64,000 nt of DNA from Ostrinia nubilalis (GCF_963855985.1 NC_087107.1:3658001-3722000); one strand, 5' to 3'; positions 45,346 to 59,484 are shown, counted from the stretch's first letter. The notes: generated from the letters alone by a model not told the origin. Numbers and translations are program-made.

Positions 45346-48300
45346 AGATGAGTCACTATGTTATTTTTCTTTAACTTAAAACTCATATTTCTTAATGAAA
45401 GAAGAAAGTGCATTTATGTCGAAAATGTAGCCAAATTGAATAATCTTGATTGTTAGAGTCAATTTCCACATAGTTATGGCGCCATGCAGAGATATAAAAA
45501 AAGTTTATTCGTTTCTAGATTTATCTAAGATTGCACATCTGTGTAATCGTGTAGTTCATTGGCCTTGAAAATCATGGGACATTTCAAGGTTACTAACACA
45601 GTAACTTATATTTAATGCTACCATTTCGCAATAGGTTGCATAATTTTCAAAACAGTCTAGTCATAATGGAAGTTGTCTTTCATTATGTAAGATTGCACAT
45701 TCCTGAACAATCTGTTATTAAAATAAATCACCTATTGCAATGGGATATTAAGAAGATACATATTAACTGTTGAGATGATTAGGTATTGTCGGATTAAGAT
45801 CTAGAAAAACTCAAGTCAACAATTATATTTAATAGAAACAAAAGCTTTAAATGTTACAGTATGTAATGGAAACCATTTTGGGAATTGATTTGTTTGTTTA
45901 AGTTATGCCTAAGAAAAAAAGGTTCTATAAATCTATTTCTTTTTCTAATAAAAAGTTTGTTACTATATTCTGTAGAACGATTAAAATATACCTATTCTAT
46001 GATATCTATGTAGTTGATTCTTCTGTCTTTGTTTCAATCTTTTTAAATAAGTTTAATTGAGATATAATATGAGATAAAAAAGTAAACAATATAATTATTT
46101 ATGATGGTAATCCATCATAAACAAAAAACAGCACGTGCACATCGCGTGTCATTCATAATTAGTACGAAATTGTACCGTTTATTGTTATTGTGATAATAGA
46201 TGAAAACTGTAGCTTAAGATCGATTGTTCTCGCACTCGTTTGGAGAATTATCTCATTAGATGTTAATAATCGATGTCACGTTAATCGATTGTTGAGGAAA
46301 TGAATGTGTATTTTATGAGATTAATATGTGAAAATTAGCGTCAGATAGTTTTTTCATGGGCTAATAAATGTCTAATCAAATGTGTCATTGTTTAATACGA
46401 TTTATGGAACGTTAATTATGTTGTTAAACAATAAAAATATTACAACAATAAATAACGGGTACGTACCACCTACACATCAACTTCTAGTAGGTACAATGGC
46501 TCTATACTAGCTGTTCATAACAAAATTTACAGTATAATAGTGTGCCAGTTACTTTAATGCATTTTTTAAAAAGGTTCTGAGTTCAAAAAATTAAAACCGG
46601 TCAAATGTAGTCAGTATTGCTTAAATACTTTTACAAATTCTCATTTTAAACTATTTACTTAAACAAAAATAAACTTATTTCAAACAGTATACGTAATTTT
46701 AAACTCAGACCGACTATTAACCTACTTTATGAAATGCTAGTTATAACGACTCCATTCATGACCAAACTACGGATTAGCATTTTTTAAGTTGAAACGAATA
46801 AAACAAACAAAATATAACATTCACTTAACCTAATTGGTAGCATGCATGTACAATTTAAGAAGTAGTCGAAAAAACAGGTAATAAACCTAAATCTCTAAAT
46901 CTAAGTCTATAAATTGTGAAACAATCCTAGATTTTACTAAAATTAACGACTAGATCAACCTTGCATATGTGGTAAGATTAAAAAAGTATTCTTTTTCACA
47001 TTAACTAATATTATTTTCATAAGCATTCTTAAATAAATCACGCCGTAAAAATTAAAAAAATAGTACAAATAATTAATATTTATCTTAGTAGTTAATTGAA
47101 CTTTACAAAATCTTACAAAACTTAAGATGCTTAATAGCATTTCCACGCGCGTATAAAAGGAACCTACATTATTTAAGTGCATTATTAATTAAGTAATTAA
47201 AACTAACAACATAAGTACAGTATTCTCAGAATGCGCCCTTCAGTTATCTTATCTAAAGGATAACCGAAATTAAAGCGGCTAATATCCGTTTGTTCTAAAA
47301 AGGATAATTATGTTATCTTAATCATCTCATACTATTTTAATTAACCGCGTGAGTGAGTTAAATAATAAGTAAGGATATCGTGAGTAATCCAATTTTAAAA
47401 GGTTATAATTTTTAAAACCCTTTCCATCGTGTATGCTGGTATTGCTGGTATACTTATAATAAAATACAACTATAGTGTGACGCTATCATAGACGTTTGAT
47501 ATGACTCTATCAGGTCGAAAGCTTATCGTGCCCTCAAAAACAGGAAATTATATATATTTTCTAATCGCGGCAAAAGAAGCAGAAAAGAAGTTATCGAATG
47601 TTGTTTGGAACCATTCTTAATCAATTTAAGCTGTAAGATAATACATAGTACCTTCTTAAGCACACAATGTAGGTAATAGGTAATTATTTGATGTGCTGTA
47701 TACTCATATTGTACCTACTATAAAGAAAAAAAATAAGTAAAGAGTATACTTAACTTAACTATATCTTGTTTTGTGTTATGATATATTGATTGATGATATA
47801 AATAATGTCCTTGCATCATACCTCATCATATACAATCGCATAACGAACACTGCCCTTATTATGAGATGAATTACAAACAATCACAGTCAAGGGCAAAGGC
47901 TAGTTAATAAGTATAGTAATTACTACACCATCTTGAACTTTAATTACCCATTTTACAATCGATCATGCGTAAAACAACCATCCGGCGTCTACAATAACAT
48001 AAATTACGCTAATAACACGTTTTTCAACAAAATTGCAATAGAATTTGATTTTATTTGAAGAGTTATATCGTGTATGGCTGCGATGTCGACAATATGTCCT
48101 CTTGACTATAAATTATAAGAACCAATTTATAGCAAAGCACAGCTCAATAAAAACAGACAGTTAACTAATAAATTTAAACCTGCTTGTAAACAGAAAGGCG
48201 AGGACTATTGACGGCTCTAATTGGACCACAACAGTCAATGACAGCTAGTGATAATCATTTAAACATTTGAAATGATTGAAGGATTCGTCGTAATTGATTC

Positions 48301-48378
48301 ATAATACAATATTTTACTCAGATTTATGATTACTTCAATAACTTTTAATTTCATGTAGGATAAAAAGTTAATCACCTT
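45346..48378. other. No gene recognised
   Basis: Very AT-rich non-coding sequence. The ORF at 46955-47182 is of low complexity. No repeats were identified with confidence. Confidence 0.4.
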
Positions 48379-48568
48379 TTATCCTACTAATATTGTAAAT
48401 GCGAAAGTTTGGATGTCTGGATGTTTGTTACTCTTTCACGCAAAAACTACTAAACGGATTTTGATGAAGTATTATTGTTTATAACCCAGAATAACATAAA
48501 GGCTATAATTAATGGCGATCTGTGACAAACGAAATTTCACGCGGGTGAAGCCGCGGGCAAAAGCTAGT
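48379..48568 (-). repeat. Interspersed repeat, reverse copy of the 7571 family
   Basis: Contains 'cctactaatattgtaaatgcg', 'tggatgtttgttactctttc' and 'aagccgcgggcaaaagctag'. It lies head-to-head with the related copy at 48836-49060. Confidence 0.6.
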
Positions 48569-48835
48569 CGTGTATATTTTTACAATGTAGTGTTTGCTCT
48601 AGTTTGCCTGTGACAGCGATTGTCGTAACTAGATAATCTGCCGAGGATTTTCGCTTCAGTTGCTTAATATGAAATAATCCTTCCACACGCGCATAATGGA
48701 GGCAAAGTGGAGCGGTGAAGAAACATGTAACTAAGATATTGCTATTCTATAGAAATAATAATGTAGTAAGTGGTACTTGTTATGTTTTACTTCTTAGTTT
48801 GTTCAGTTATAGTTGCTTCTTGTTTTTGTATGTCT

Positions 48836-49060
48836 ACTAGCTATCCGCACGCGGCTTCGCCCACGTGGAATTTTGTGTGTCACAGATAAACTTTAACGCG
48901 CGCGTCCCTGTTTCAAAAACCGGGATAAAAACTATCCTATATCCTTTCTCTGGACACAAACTATCTTTATGGCAAATTTAATCAAAATCGGTTCAATGGT
49001 TTAGGCGTAAAAGCAAGACAGACAGACAGAGTTACTTTCGCATTTATAATATTAGTATAG
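48836..49060 (+). repeat. Interspersed repeat related to the 7571 family
   Basis: Starts ACTAGCTATCCGCACGCGGC and ends 'tttataatattagtatag', with internal 'acagacagacag' units. Likely a 5'-truncated LINE 3' end. Confidence 0.6.
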
Positions 49061-51246
49061 ATTATTTAGATTGTAATGTAATGGATTGAATAGACAGTTA
49101 CGATATCAAATCATATGAAGCCGATAGGTTTATTATTATATTCTTCGTCATTATTTCACAGTAATGACAGAAGTAATGATCAAAACCTTGGAACACTTTT
49201 TGTTTCAATATAAACAATTAAAGTGATAAAAACACTGGGTTTCAGCAACAGAAATTGTGCAATGGAAGCATTTTATTCTATTTTTTTATATTAGAGTCGA
49301 AATTCCACTAGTGTTTATACATTCTAATACTTGCAACGATTGCAGAACATAACCGAATTGTTAACATCAAAATCGCACGAAATCGCACAAGTTTGGTCTC
49401 AAGGAAGCGGAAGTTAACTTGACCGCGCATTTGATTCCCACTTGCGTAGTCGTGTGTAAAAAAATCACTCGTAGTTTATGCTTTATATCCGTTAAATTAA
49501 TGTTTTGTAATCATTAATATTTATTAGTACCTAGAGATTTTAGACATTAAAGAAAATCAGAGTATTTAAATCTTTTTTAAAAAGATAAGTCAATATTGTT
49601 TTCAATCCAAAAGCACGATCTGCACTCAGGTCATGCAGGAGTTGTCCCAGGATCATGCATATTATTTGAAATTATCATAAGGAACTATTTTAAATTTCAA
49701 ATTGATATAATTTAAAATTATACAGGCAGTTACCTAACTTCTTATCAATTTAACATTTGAATTTCATGAAGGTAATATTTTATTTGAAATATGGAAACTC
49801 ACTTAAATTTAGTGCATATGATGTTTCTAGTCTAGAAATCAAGTTATTGGAATAAAGTTCTACTTTCTCGCTCATGCTTATTATTGTTTGTCTATCCTCG
49901 CTTGTAAAGTAAACCATCAAACACTACCGTCATGTTTTATCTACATCCGCCACTCCTCTATCACGTTATGTGGTTCACTCAGCGATAGGCGACATGACCG
50001 CGACCTCTTGACGCAATGCGCGTGCGCCTTAACGATAGATATCAAAATATGTTATAAGAAAAAACCTGGCTGTTTTCAAGAATAGAGTAAACAATCTAGG
50101 CAAGCCTCCATGTAGAATCTTAAGCCAGTAGGTATTCACAAAAGATGCTTGCTTAAGTGAAGCAGCAAATCGAACGCACAGCGTTGAATAGAGCTCTGTG
50201 ATTGGTTCGTGTCACCATGTGCGTCCACTCGCACTGTGAGACCTCATAGTAATGTTTGTGAATAAGGGCGTTAGACTGCATCAAGAAGCCTAATTGCACT
50301 TAAATCCCAGCATTTAATAGTAATTTAATAAATAAAAACCTTATAAACATGTCTCGTTCATATGTATTGATGTAGACTTTAGGTTAATCCTTTTGTAGTA
50401 GTTCGCATACAAAATTCACGGACATAAAACTTTGATAAAAGACGAAAAATAGACACAGACCTTTCTGGAATGGTGTGTAGTATTAGTAGTGTGCTCTCGT
50501 AGCTCTCGGAAGCGACTAGCTACGAATCAGGCTGGATAATATTTTTTATAGCCATGGCTGAGTTAAGAGCCAATAATGGTAATAGTATTTAATGGTGTGG
50601 AAGAATATACCTATTGAGATAGCTGTGCAAAGATCGAACGCGATCACAGTCCGATTATGAGAAAAATTGCAATGACTACTTTTATTTGATTCACTCTAAC
50701 TCCTTTGTTGATTAAATATCATTAAACCTATATTTATAGTATCTTGAATCTAAGTCCAGTCTTTCGACTTTGACCCTACACTTCGCACTTTGACCACCAT
50801 AATGGGGATGTTGCCTGGGTCAAAAAGCAAGAGTTTTAATTAGTCCGTCAGTTAACTTATCAAAAAATACTCTACACGTATTTTTCACTTTTTCAAACTA
50901 ATGAAAATTTAAAGAGATAAAGCGCCCCAAAGTTCATAAGAAGAGGCCCGTGACGTCAACGCTTGCTTAAAAATGCCGCACGTTGTGACGTCGTGCGCAA
51001 CTTCAACGCACCATAACTATGTAATTATTTGTTAGATTGACAAATAAAATTACATGTGTCCAATATTTTTTGATATTAAACATTACGGACTAAAAAAATT
51101 TTTTTGGGCAACTAGCCTATTATCGTATTCATTGTACTACGAGCCTCCAAGCGTGTCTGCGTATAATTTGTACTCGTCAGAAATATGGGCAAAACCGTGC
51201 ATATAATAATGTAGTGGGAAAAACTACTGTAATGATGGTTATCTTT
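49061..51246. other. No gene recognised
   Basis: Non-coding. The ORF 49888-50085 lacks a domain. A GC-rich spot at 50940-51000 (cgtgacgtcaacg, tgacgtcgtgcgc) contains two TGACGT motifs but no transcript evidence. Confidence 0.35.
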
Positions 51247-51462
51247 AGGGGAGACCAAGGAGAGTTATAACAGGGGAGAGTTGTGACATTGTTGATTTTT
51301 TGGAACTCATTAACTACTAGCGAGCTCGTAACAGTGCGCATTTTTAGTTTAAGTCTCGAATTTACAAATAAGTGCTGTTGCGAGCTCGCTGATAGTTATT
51401 AGGTTTCCATAAATCGACAATATCACAACTCTCCGCTGTCACAACTCTCCTCGGTCTCCCCT
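51247..51462. mobile_element. AGGGGAGACC foldback MITE
   Basis: The left arm AGGGGAGACCAAGGAGAGTT with a second internal 'ggggagagttgtgac' repeat is mirrored at the right end. A GAGCTCG block is also inverted inside ('gcgagctcg' near 51321 and 51391). The ends abut TA. Confidence 0.78.
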
Positions 51463-52466
51463 ACAGTAGTTTTCGAAGATTTCAGAGAGTTAAAAGTACT
51501 ATGTAATTATAGGATAGGTTGCTGGGTACAAAGATTGATAGATGATGGTTAATGAACCGTGGTGTGCCTATTACAAACTTGTTTTAAAAAATGTGAAAAA
51601 CAAAGATGTAGTAGTAACATGATACTTGCAATAAAAGTAAATATAAGTGGTTGATACGAAGCGTAATACATGTATAAATGTGACAAGAATTTCGTATGAG
51701 CAACATTTTGAAACTAAAAACCATGAAAAATTACTCTATTCAAACCCATGGTAAACGGTGTAACAAAGGCGCATCTAACAAGTGAAATATATTATTCTTT
51801 GCAACTCAATTCACTACACTGTCAACATGGCTTTCCTTAAATCTGTCAAGGCGCCCTAACGAGGTTTGAAAGAAGTAGAGAAGGTTTACTTATAAAGTCG
51901 TCGTATTTTTGCTAAAGATACTCAGTCAAACATTAACTAATGCAGTTTACTTAACAGGTATTTATTTACTAACCCCCTTACTAATAAAAATAACTTATAA
52001 CACGTCGTGCAACAATGTAATTTGAAAACAATGTCCAACAAGCGTTTAACTTTTATTACTAAGGGGGGTTAGTTGCTACATTTGAAAATAAAGGTCTTTT
52101 GCGGTTAGTACCTATTTTGTTTGACCAAAAAAACATTACATTAACCTACTCTGAGAATCGTTTGGTATGACTTTAATACACATTATGTTTGTGTCTATTA
52201 TTTTACTTGTTTAGATGCAAGCAAACCCACTGAATGCATCTCCACGACCCATCTTTTGTTTCAGCTTAATAATTGCGACACGCCTTGTTGACAATAATTT
52301 TCTCTAGATGGTTACGTACGGCGACTGGATGTAGCAGGCTAAACCAAATTGCTTGTTACGCGGACGCGATAGCAATCGTTGTTGCAATGGTTAACTTTAA
52401 CTGCACTCTTTTACTTTAGAACCTTTTTAAATAGAGTTAATTACGAGACGATTAGCTGAATAATAT
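51463..52466. other. No feature recognised
   Basis: AT-rich spacer. An inverted 'actaaccccctta...' / 'taaggggggttagtt' pair lies near 51969 and 52061. Confidence 0.35.
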
Positions 52467-52588
52467 AAGGCTGTTTTGCATCACCTAATATTGACCGTAA
52501 CTTTAACGATAGCCGGTGTTTTTTGTATGGACTTTGACAGATTTTTGACGTTTGTTAAAGTTAAAGTAAGATGGTGCAACCCAGCCTT
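52467..52588. mobile_element. GGCTGGGTTGCACCATC-type MITE, copy 3 (reverse)
   Basis: AAGGCTGTTTTGCATCACCT at the left and 'agatggtgcaacccagcctt' at the right, with the shared 'actttgacagatttttgacg' core. The orientation is opposite to copies 1, 2 and 4. Confidence 0.75.
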
Positions 52589-54450
52589 AGTGTCAAGAAT
52601 TCATGACACATCATGAAAATTTTGTAAGCTTTTGTTATGCATTGTTAAATTTTAGTTTCAAAGTAAAATATAAACATATTTCAATGTGGCCATTATAGTC
52701 TAGATTTCTATATTTTGGTTCGGTAACTATTCACTTAAAAATAACTCTTTATCTTTCAACACTTTCAGACCCAAGCATTGCCATCATGTCATTGAAACAT
52801 TTTAAATCACGTCCTGAACAAAGTAACCTGTCAAGTTGACACGTAGGTATATTCTAAAACCTTGCAACCATTGTTGACTCTATAATAGCAAAATTAAATT
52901 GAACGGCCATACTTATTGCAGCCTTTATAAATCAATGCTTAGTCAACTATGATTTGGTTCGGCACTAGACTTTTGCAATAATGGTCTACTTTTCGATCTG
53001 ATACACTAATAGTATAATTTAAGACTGATTTATGGCCAGAAGTGCTTGCAAAGATAATTTTATATTATTTTCTTAGTAATTATCAGAGTGCGCTTGAAAA
53101 TATAATTTAAATTATTATTTTATAAATACTTATCAGAGTGTGCTTATAGAATTTTATAATTTATTATAGTTAGATACAAATCATATTATAAAACCCCCTG
53201 AAATAATGTCATTTTTATCAATCGTTAATCTATTTCATATTCAACTTTTAAATTTTGTTTTTTCCAGTTCCAGATAAATCTAAACTTTCGCGTTCCAACT
53301 AAAATAGAGACACACGGGTCTCAACGCGATATTTTTTACATTAACTTTTTATATGACCCGTTTATCTCTATTTTAAAATAAGAAACAAATGAACGACCTT
53401 ACAAAAGATGATTATGTCAAAGCTTCTAAGTAGGATTACCTTAATATCCGAAACACTTCGGAACACTAAATAGCTTTTAAGTCATATACTGGTAACATGT
53501 AACCATATCATCCTAACTCAGATCAAACAATACTAGTCCTTAGCCCACCGAGTTAAGGACCTTTTGTTTTCGTATGACATTACAAACACATACTTTGTCA
53601 CAAATGAGTGGGCAATATAACATGAGTGGTGTGACGGTGCAATCGGCTGTAAACCGCGAGGAGTGACCAAGGAGCATGCGCAATACATTCCGGTGGATGA
53701 TATAGCTCAATATTTTAAAGTTCAAAATAGCCAAGAATTAGCAAAGATTCTTTACTGCAGTCGCATGATCTATGATGAGGTTACTCCACTTTTGCCTTAG
53801 GGTTGTATGAATTGGTTGTAGGAATGTCAATTTCAAATTCGAATTGTTTATTGTCCTTAATTCTTTTGATATAAAAAAATGGTTTAAGATTATTATTATT
53901 CTGGCCACAGTACTGAAAAAGGTTATTCCCAAAGCAAAGGTCCTTTAATTAAAAAAAAATGCTTTGGGAATAACTCCCGAAAAATACCCAGTCAACTGCC
54001 TTCTAAAAAGACAAAAATAACACATTAATTTCATGTTTTTAGTAATGATTTATAGCACAATTAGGTACTTCTTTACTTTAGTTAATGGTAAAATATGTTT
54101 TGAATACATTAAAACAATGCAAGTTGAATATTTATAAGTGTTTAGTACTGACAACAATACACATCCTCAGGAAAAACTGATTGCGGAAGCGTAGTAATAT
54201 TTCATATTACATACCAATCAATAACTTTTTGTAAATAATGTTAAAATTATAATTTATTAACATTTATTCTAAAAAAATAATGTTGATGTCGAGAAATTAC
54301 AAAAACGATTTAAACATTTAATAAATATTCTTTACTACGACTGATTTTTGTATTCTAAACAAATGCTACCTATGTTTGTTCATCACCATTAAACGTAGAT
54401 CGATTACTGTTAGTTTAGCAAATATCTTTGGAATAAAAACATCCTCCACT
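52589..54450. other. No gene recognised
   Basis: Short ORFs at 53540-53734 and 53738-53932 (-) without domains. An inverted pair 'ttattcccaaagca' / 'tgctttgggaataa' lies at 53921-53974. Confidence 0.35.
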
Positions 54451-54574
54451 AAGGCGGAGTTGCACCATCTTATTATTTTGACTTTAACAAACTTCAAAAA
54501 TCTGTCAAACTCCATACAAAAAGCACCGGTTATTATTAAAGTTACGATTAAAGTAAGTTGGTGCAACTCAGCCT
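54451..54574. mobile_element. GGCTGGGTTGCACCATC-type MITE, copy 4
   Basis: AAGGCGGAGTTGCACCATCT at the left and 'ttggtgcaactcagcct' at the right. Overlapping ORFs on the two strands (about 54366-54576) are products of its palindromic structure. Confidence 0.75.
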
Positions 54575-54663
54575 AATTGTTCTAACAATCGTACTAAAAC
54601 ACCTATTTGCACTCTACCGTCTAACGTCCAAAATCCTGAGTAAATTATAACACTTATATTTGA

Positions 54664-54733
54664 CCCCCCACGGGATTTGAATCTGAAACCGCACTTGGGA
54701 TTGTACTGATGCACAAACCACCATGTCAGGCTG
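54664..54733 (-). repeat. Degenerate tRNA-like SINE head
   Basis: On the minus strand an A-box-like 'tggtggtttgtg' is followed ~40 bases later by a B-box-like 'gattcaaatccc'. No cloverleaf forms. Confidence 0.35.
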
Positions 54734-55131
54734 TTGTTGGCTATAAGTAAAGTAGAGCATCAACGCCTTGTAACGATGACAGCACATCAAGCTATGTTAT
54801 ATCTTATGCATTTATAACAGGAGCTATTTTGCCACAATAAACTCAGATGGTGACTATACATTGTAACTCTTAGGATTAACAGATTACGCCCATATACGTA
54901 ACAAGTACTATAGTTAAGTATAGTTTGGTTATAAAGGAGCAATATTGCAAGAGACCTTTCACCGGCTGACCTGTTTATACTGTGACTCATGTTGAGGAAA
55001 AACCTACAAACAAGTAGCCCAAGTATGAATTGTTCTTAGTCTTAAACAAATATTGATTTGACATTTAAGTGCTATATTTTTAGACTGTCAACAAAACGAG
55101 TTATTATGAGTGATTTATTGGTAACACTGTC

Positions 55132-55325
55132 TTTAAAAGCAAAAGGTCGCTGATTGATTGACTCACTCATCACGAAATCTCAGTAACTATAAGTGCTAGG
55201 AGTCTCAAATTTTGCATGGGGGTTTCTATTAGAACTTACGTGCTCACTAAGGCGGGGTTTTTCGAAACTCCACCCCTAAGGGGGTAAACGGGCTCCACGC
55301 GTACAAGGTCGCGGGCGACCGCTAG
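55132..55325 (+). repeat. Interspersed repeat ('aaaagcaaaaggtcgctgat' family)
   Basis: Same family as 37084-37232 and 58198-58373. Ends 'ggtcgcgggcgaccgctagt'. Confidence 0.6.
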
Positions 55326-56923
55326 TAATAAATAAAACCTGGCTCTCTGCTCTATGTCTCAACATGTGAGTAAATAAATAGATAATAGGCGACCGAGTTG
55401 GCTTCATTTATAACCACATCTGATGGGTATGGAACAACTATGTAACTTGAATTGCAGTAATTTATTGGTCTAGCTATAGTTTTATGTCTTAACTGCAATT
55501 TATCTTCAAAAGCCATTTATTTTGCGATGATTTGTTTTATTGAGATAATCGATTTATTGAAGCAACTGGTTTATTATTAGATGAGGCTTGATGTTACCTA
55601 AAGATAATATATTAGTAGGCCAATTATTATGAAATACCAATTTATTGCAGATTGTAGAATCAGTTGTTAGTTTGTACAGCACCAGTTTATTAGATGTTAC
55701 AAAATATTTTATACTTAACAAGAAAAAACTTATTAAGATAGAGAACCAGTTAAAATGACACATTTTAGTCGTATCTTTATGAGGCCATCATTTCTAGACA
55801 AGGCGGTTACATAGTATATTGTGATATGTTTATGGTATTTGTTACATGATTTATTATATCAAAAGTATAGCCATAATACTTCACTTTGACTCGTGATCTT
55901 GGATGAAATTACATACAAATCCAAACAGGAAGGCTCGTCTTGTACTTATGATGTCATATTGATTGCGGTATATTCTCTTTGTAAACACATAAAGTGTAGT
56001 TTCAACTATATTATTGACCCAAGTTGGCATTTGGTTTAATAAATCGTGGATTTATGAGATGTGTACCTAAGTAGGTTTATGGTGAAACATAAAGCAATGA
56101 AGCTCGCTTCCACCTTCGGCCTGATCGTCACTTACCATCAGGTGAGATACAGGCCAAGAGCTTCCTCGTTGTTGATAAAAAAAACGATTTTGTAGTAGAA
56201 TCCTCGTACTATCCAAAGAAAATATTATGTACCTACTTTTTTTATCCTAAATTGAACTTTATTCCAAAATCATAAGACTTATCATTTACTACACTTTTCC
56301 AGAAAAAATCCTAGTACAAAATGCATTATTTTCAACACTTTTAGTGCTGAAATAACTCAATAAATATTTTATAAGTGCGTTACTAAACGCACCAATAATT
56401 ATGTAAAATTATAATCTAGTAACGTCCGGATGCACTAATTGCACACCGAGCTAGGGTTGCCAACCGTCCCTTTCATAATTACTCACTTTCTTCGATTAAT
56501 TAGGTGATACTTTGGTAATTCATACAGTTTTTTGACCGCATTATCATCTAAAAAACTCTACTGAAAACCAAATGGTTTTCTATATTATTGTATTCTATCG
56601 AATCTATTCTTTTCTTGATTTATAACACAAAATTATATTAAATTATTTAGAGTTCTGTAAAAATATTTTTTATTATACAGTCACAGCAGATTGTTTCAAG
56701 TGTAATCTTTCTAATTCATGGAGCAAGGTGCATTTTGGAGTTGAGCAGTAAGGTCGACTATCAATGCAAGTTTATACGAAATATGAGCCTTTAAGTCAAC
56801 CTTGGCAGGTGGTTACAGCTACAATACTAATTTCGCTTCTGCCCTATAAATTTTTTTTGTTTCATTCCTTCCTTCTGGAACAGGCTAAGGTCAAAGACCA
56901 TGCTGCCTAGTCATCAGTGTACC
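55326..56923. other. Non-coding, one LINE tail
   Basis: No gene seen. 56098-56183 carries 'gatcgtcacttaccatcagg' and an A-rich end, a known 3' tail of lepidopteran LINEs. The rest is AT-rich. Confidence 0.4.
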
Positions 56924-57089
56924 TACCATGAGTTTACGTTAGGTGTGCTCGCTAGCGAATACGTCAAAAATCTCTATGAAGATTTTGTTTCTTGAAAGTA
57001 GCCGCTAGGGGCGCTGCACAATATGTCATACAATTATGGTCATTTTTTACGCAGTGGCTAGCGAGCACACCTGATGTAAATTCATGGTA
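56924..57089. mobile_element. MITE with 'taccatgagtttacgttagg' ends
   Basis: The ~33-bp left end, including 'ggtgtgctcgctagcg', is inverted at the right end ('ctagcgagcacacctgatgt'...'catggta'). A diverged half of the same family appears near 57700-57740. Confidence 0.7.
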
Positions 57090-58197
57090 AGCACACAGTA
57101 ATCTTCTGCCCTATAAAGGGTTATTATTTCAGGTGGCAACCCTGTATACATTTGGCCCAGGGAGGGGGCACAAGGACGCGTGCGCCAGTAAAAGTGGCAC
57201 CGGTTCGCATTGGGCGTGCCGCGTGACGTGTAAACTTTACCTTGGTTTAACTTCGTTTAACCGCCGTTAAATGCCAAAAAGTGCTTTTTGATGTTCTGCT
57301 TTTAAAAATAAAAAATTCTAGCCAATTTTCAAATAAACTGCGTGAATGGCTTAAAAGTAAAAACTATTATAGTGTCACAGAGTTCCTTAATGACCGAGAG
57401 TTTTGAATATAATAATTATGTAACAATATTTAGCACTAATGTATGTACCTTTAACATGACTGGGTTTTTTGGCCCAAAATTAATATTTGCATGCTTCGTG
57501 TAAGCAAAACATGACTGAACATTTTTCTGTGTAACATCTGTATATACCGTGTTTTAAGCAAATAAATGTACTCTTATTCTTATTCGGTTCGTTTTTCGAA
57601 ATACAAAGACTGAGGTAAAACTCTGAGGTTAAATTTATGACGGATTGTACAGCGTCCCTAGCGGAAACCTTCAAGCACTAAAATTTTCAAACATTTTCAA
57701 CGCGCTCACTAGTGTGGACTTTTGATGTAAACTCACACTCAGCCCACAGAATTTGTATGAGTTCCAAAAAGTACACATACGTAGTATGCAGCCAGCTCGC
57801 CTCTTAGCCGCGCTGACAAGTATTTTTATTTTCTTTTGATTTAGTTAAGTTTTTGTATGTAATTTATTGTTATTGGTAATTAATCATATTAAATAGGTTC
57901 ACTTAAAAGCATGTATATTTCTTCTACACACTGTGAATTATTCACGAATGAATAAATAAACAATTATTCTTATTATTAATTGCGGAAACGTTAAAATATT
58001 TTTTTTTGCAAAATTTTAAATGTTATCGTGTTTTTAACGATTTTTAAGGTCACCAGGTTAAAACAACAGACAGGCATTCGCAACATAGTGACTGTTCAGA
58101 TGTCAATAACCTATGTTGGTTTTATTTCAACCAAGTGACGACTACAGCCGGACAAAAGCCTCCAAGAGGGCCTGCTCATATGGTGGTGGTTTATCTA
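57090..58197. other. No gene recognised
   Basis: The ORF 57480-57674 (-) has no domain. A short 'ggacaaaagcctcc' scrap near 58151 is RTE-like. Confidence 0.35.
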
Positions 58198-58373
58198 TCT
58201 ATACAAAAGCGAAAGGTCACTGACTGACTGACTCACTCATCACGAAATTTTAGAAAGTGCAAGTGCTAGGAGTCTCAAATTTTGCATGGTACTCACTAAG
58301 AACAGATTTATAAAACTCCACCCCTAAGGGGGTAAAAAGGTAAAGTAAAGCTAAAAGGGCCGCTAGCACAGTA
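58198..58373 (+). repeat. Interspersed repeat ('aaaagcgaaaggtcactgac' family)
   Basis: Third copy of the family at 37084 and 55132, with 'cctaagggggtaaaaagg' and a 3' 'ggccgctagcac' remnant. Confidence 0.55.
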
Positions 58374-59058
58374 TAAAATTGTACTTCTCTTAACGACCTA
58401 TACGTTGGAAGAAAAATAATTTAAATGTCGCGATTCGAATTCTCTGTTTGACTTTTCACACCCTGTATTTTTAAATGCCGTATTCCAGTTTCTTGCAGTC
58501 AAGAAGGAGATATTACAACATAACTGGTCGAACTTTAATTTTGCGTTGGCACCAAGTTGGAGTCATAATCGGTGTAAACTAGGGCAGGCAAGACTTTACT
58601 AGGGTTTCTGCTCGAGCTTTCTCGAACTCGAGAAAACTCGAGAAATTTGGCTTCATTCGAGACGAGAAAAAAATTATCGGAGCTCGAGAATTCTCGAGTT
58701 TCGATTTTGAAGCTTTAATATTCTTGAAAGCCTATTTTCTTAGACAAAAAGTAAGTTTTTAATTATTTGATAGGTCAACGTTGCTTTTAGACTGGCCTAG
58801 TCTTTCCTTTTTTAACTGATTTGACTTGCAAGTTTGCAAAAAAAATTCTATAAAAAATTTTAAAAAAATCTCAAAAAATTTTTGACCTCTTTTTTGTCGA
58901 TAAAAATAGGTCTAGTTTCATCTATTTTCATATGTACACTTTAACGTGACTCACACTGTATAATAATAATAATAAATCATTTATTTGCTCAAAAACATGG
59001 TAACAAAATGGTCGATAAAAAATGTCAAGTCCAACATGTCGATGGTGGAAGTATCAAT

Positions 59059-59178
59059 TAATGTAAGGGACATTTTGGCCAAAATGAGTTATATATACCA
59101 ACGGATTCAGAATTTTCGGCTCTATCGATTGGTATACTTGAAATGTTGATATCTTTAAAAAAATGTCCCTTACCTTAA
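59059..59178. repeat. Foldback unit with 'taatgtaagggac' ends
   Basis: 'ttaatgtaagggacatttt' at the left and 'aaaatgtcccttaccttaa' at the right. A related unit is at 61239-61442. Outside them, 'tcgatggtggaagtatcaat' (59039-59058) and its inverse (about 61443-61461) extend the symmetry around the RTE fragment. Confidence 0.55.
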
Positions 59179-59484
59179 ACATTTTTAGTCGTCTGAATAC
59201 GACTTTTGGGGAAATAAATGATTTAAAGGACGGAAATTCCTTTTAATAATACAATTCAGCCCTTACCCTAAACTGTTGGTTTAAACTTTTGAACTCAATG
59301 AACCTTACTTCATTTTAAACTTTTTGATTTATAATAATTAGGCCCTTACGTTAATATGCTTATAGGATATCAATTACTTTTTTTGGTGGTGATATGCATT
59401 TAATGCCTCCTACTCCTACTACACTTATGAACACTAAGTTGTCTTGTCTCTATCTTTTTTTTGTTCATTTTTACGCAGTTGGGT

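Noticed and set aside
54366..54576. Two opposing 66-codon ORFs
   Set aside because: They lie mostly in a palindromic MITE and have no protein character.
56452..57145. AGGGTTGCC ... GGCAACCCT as a ~690-bp hAT-like element
   Set aside because: The ends match for only about nine bases, no 8-bp target duplication was found, and another MITE lies inside. A chance pairing cannot be excluded.
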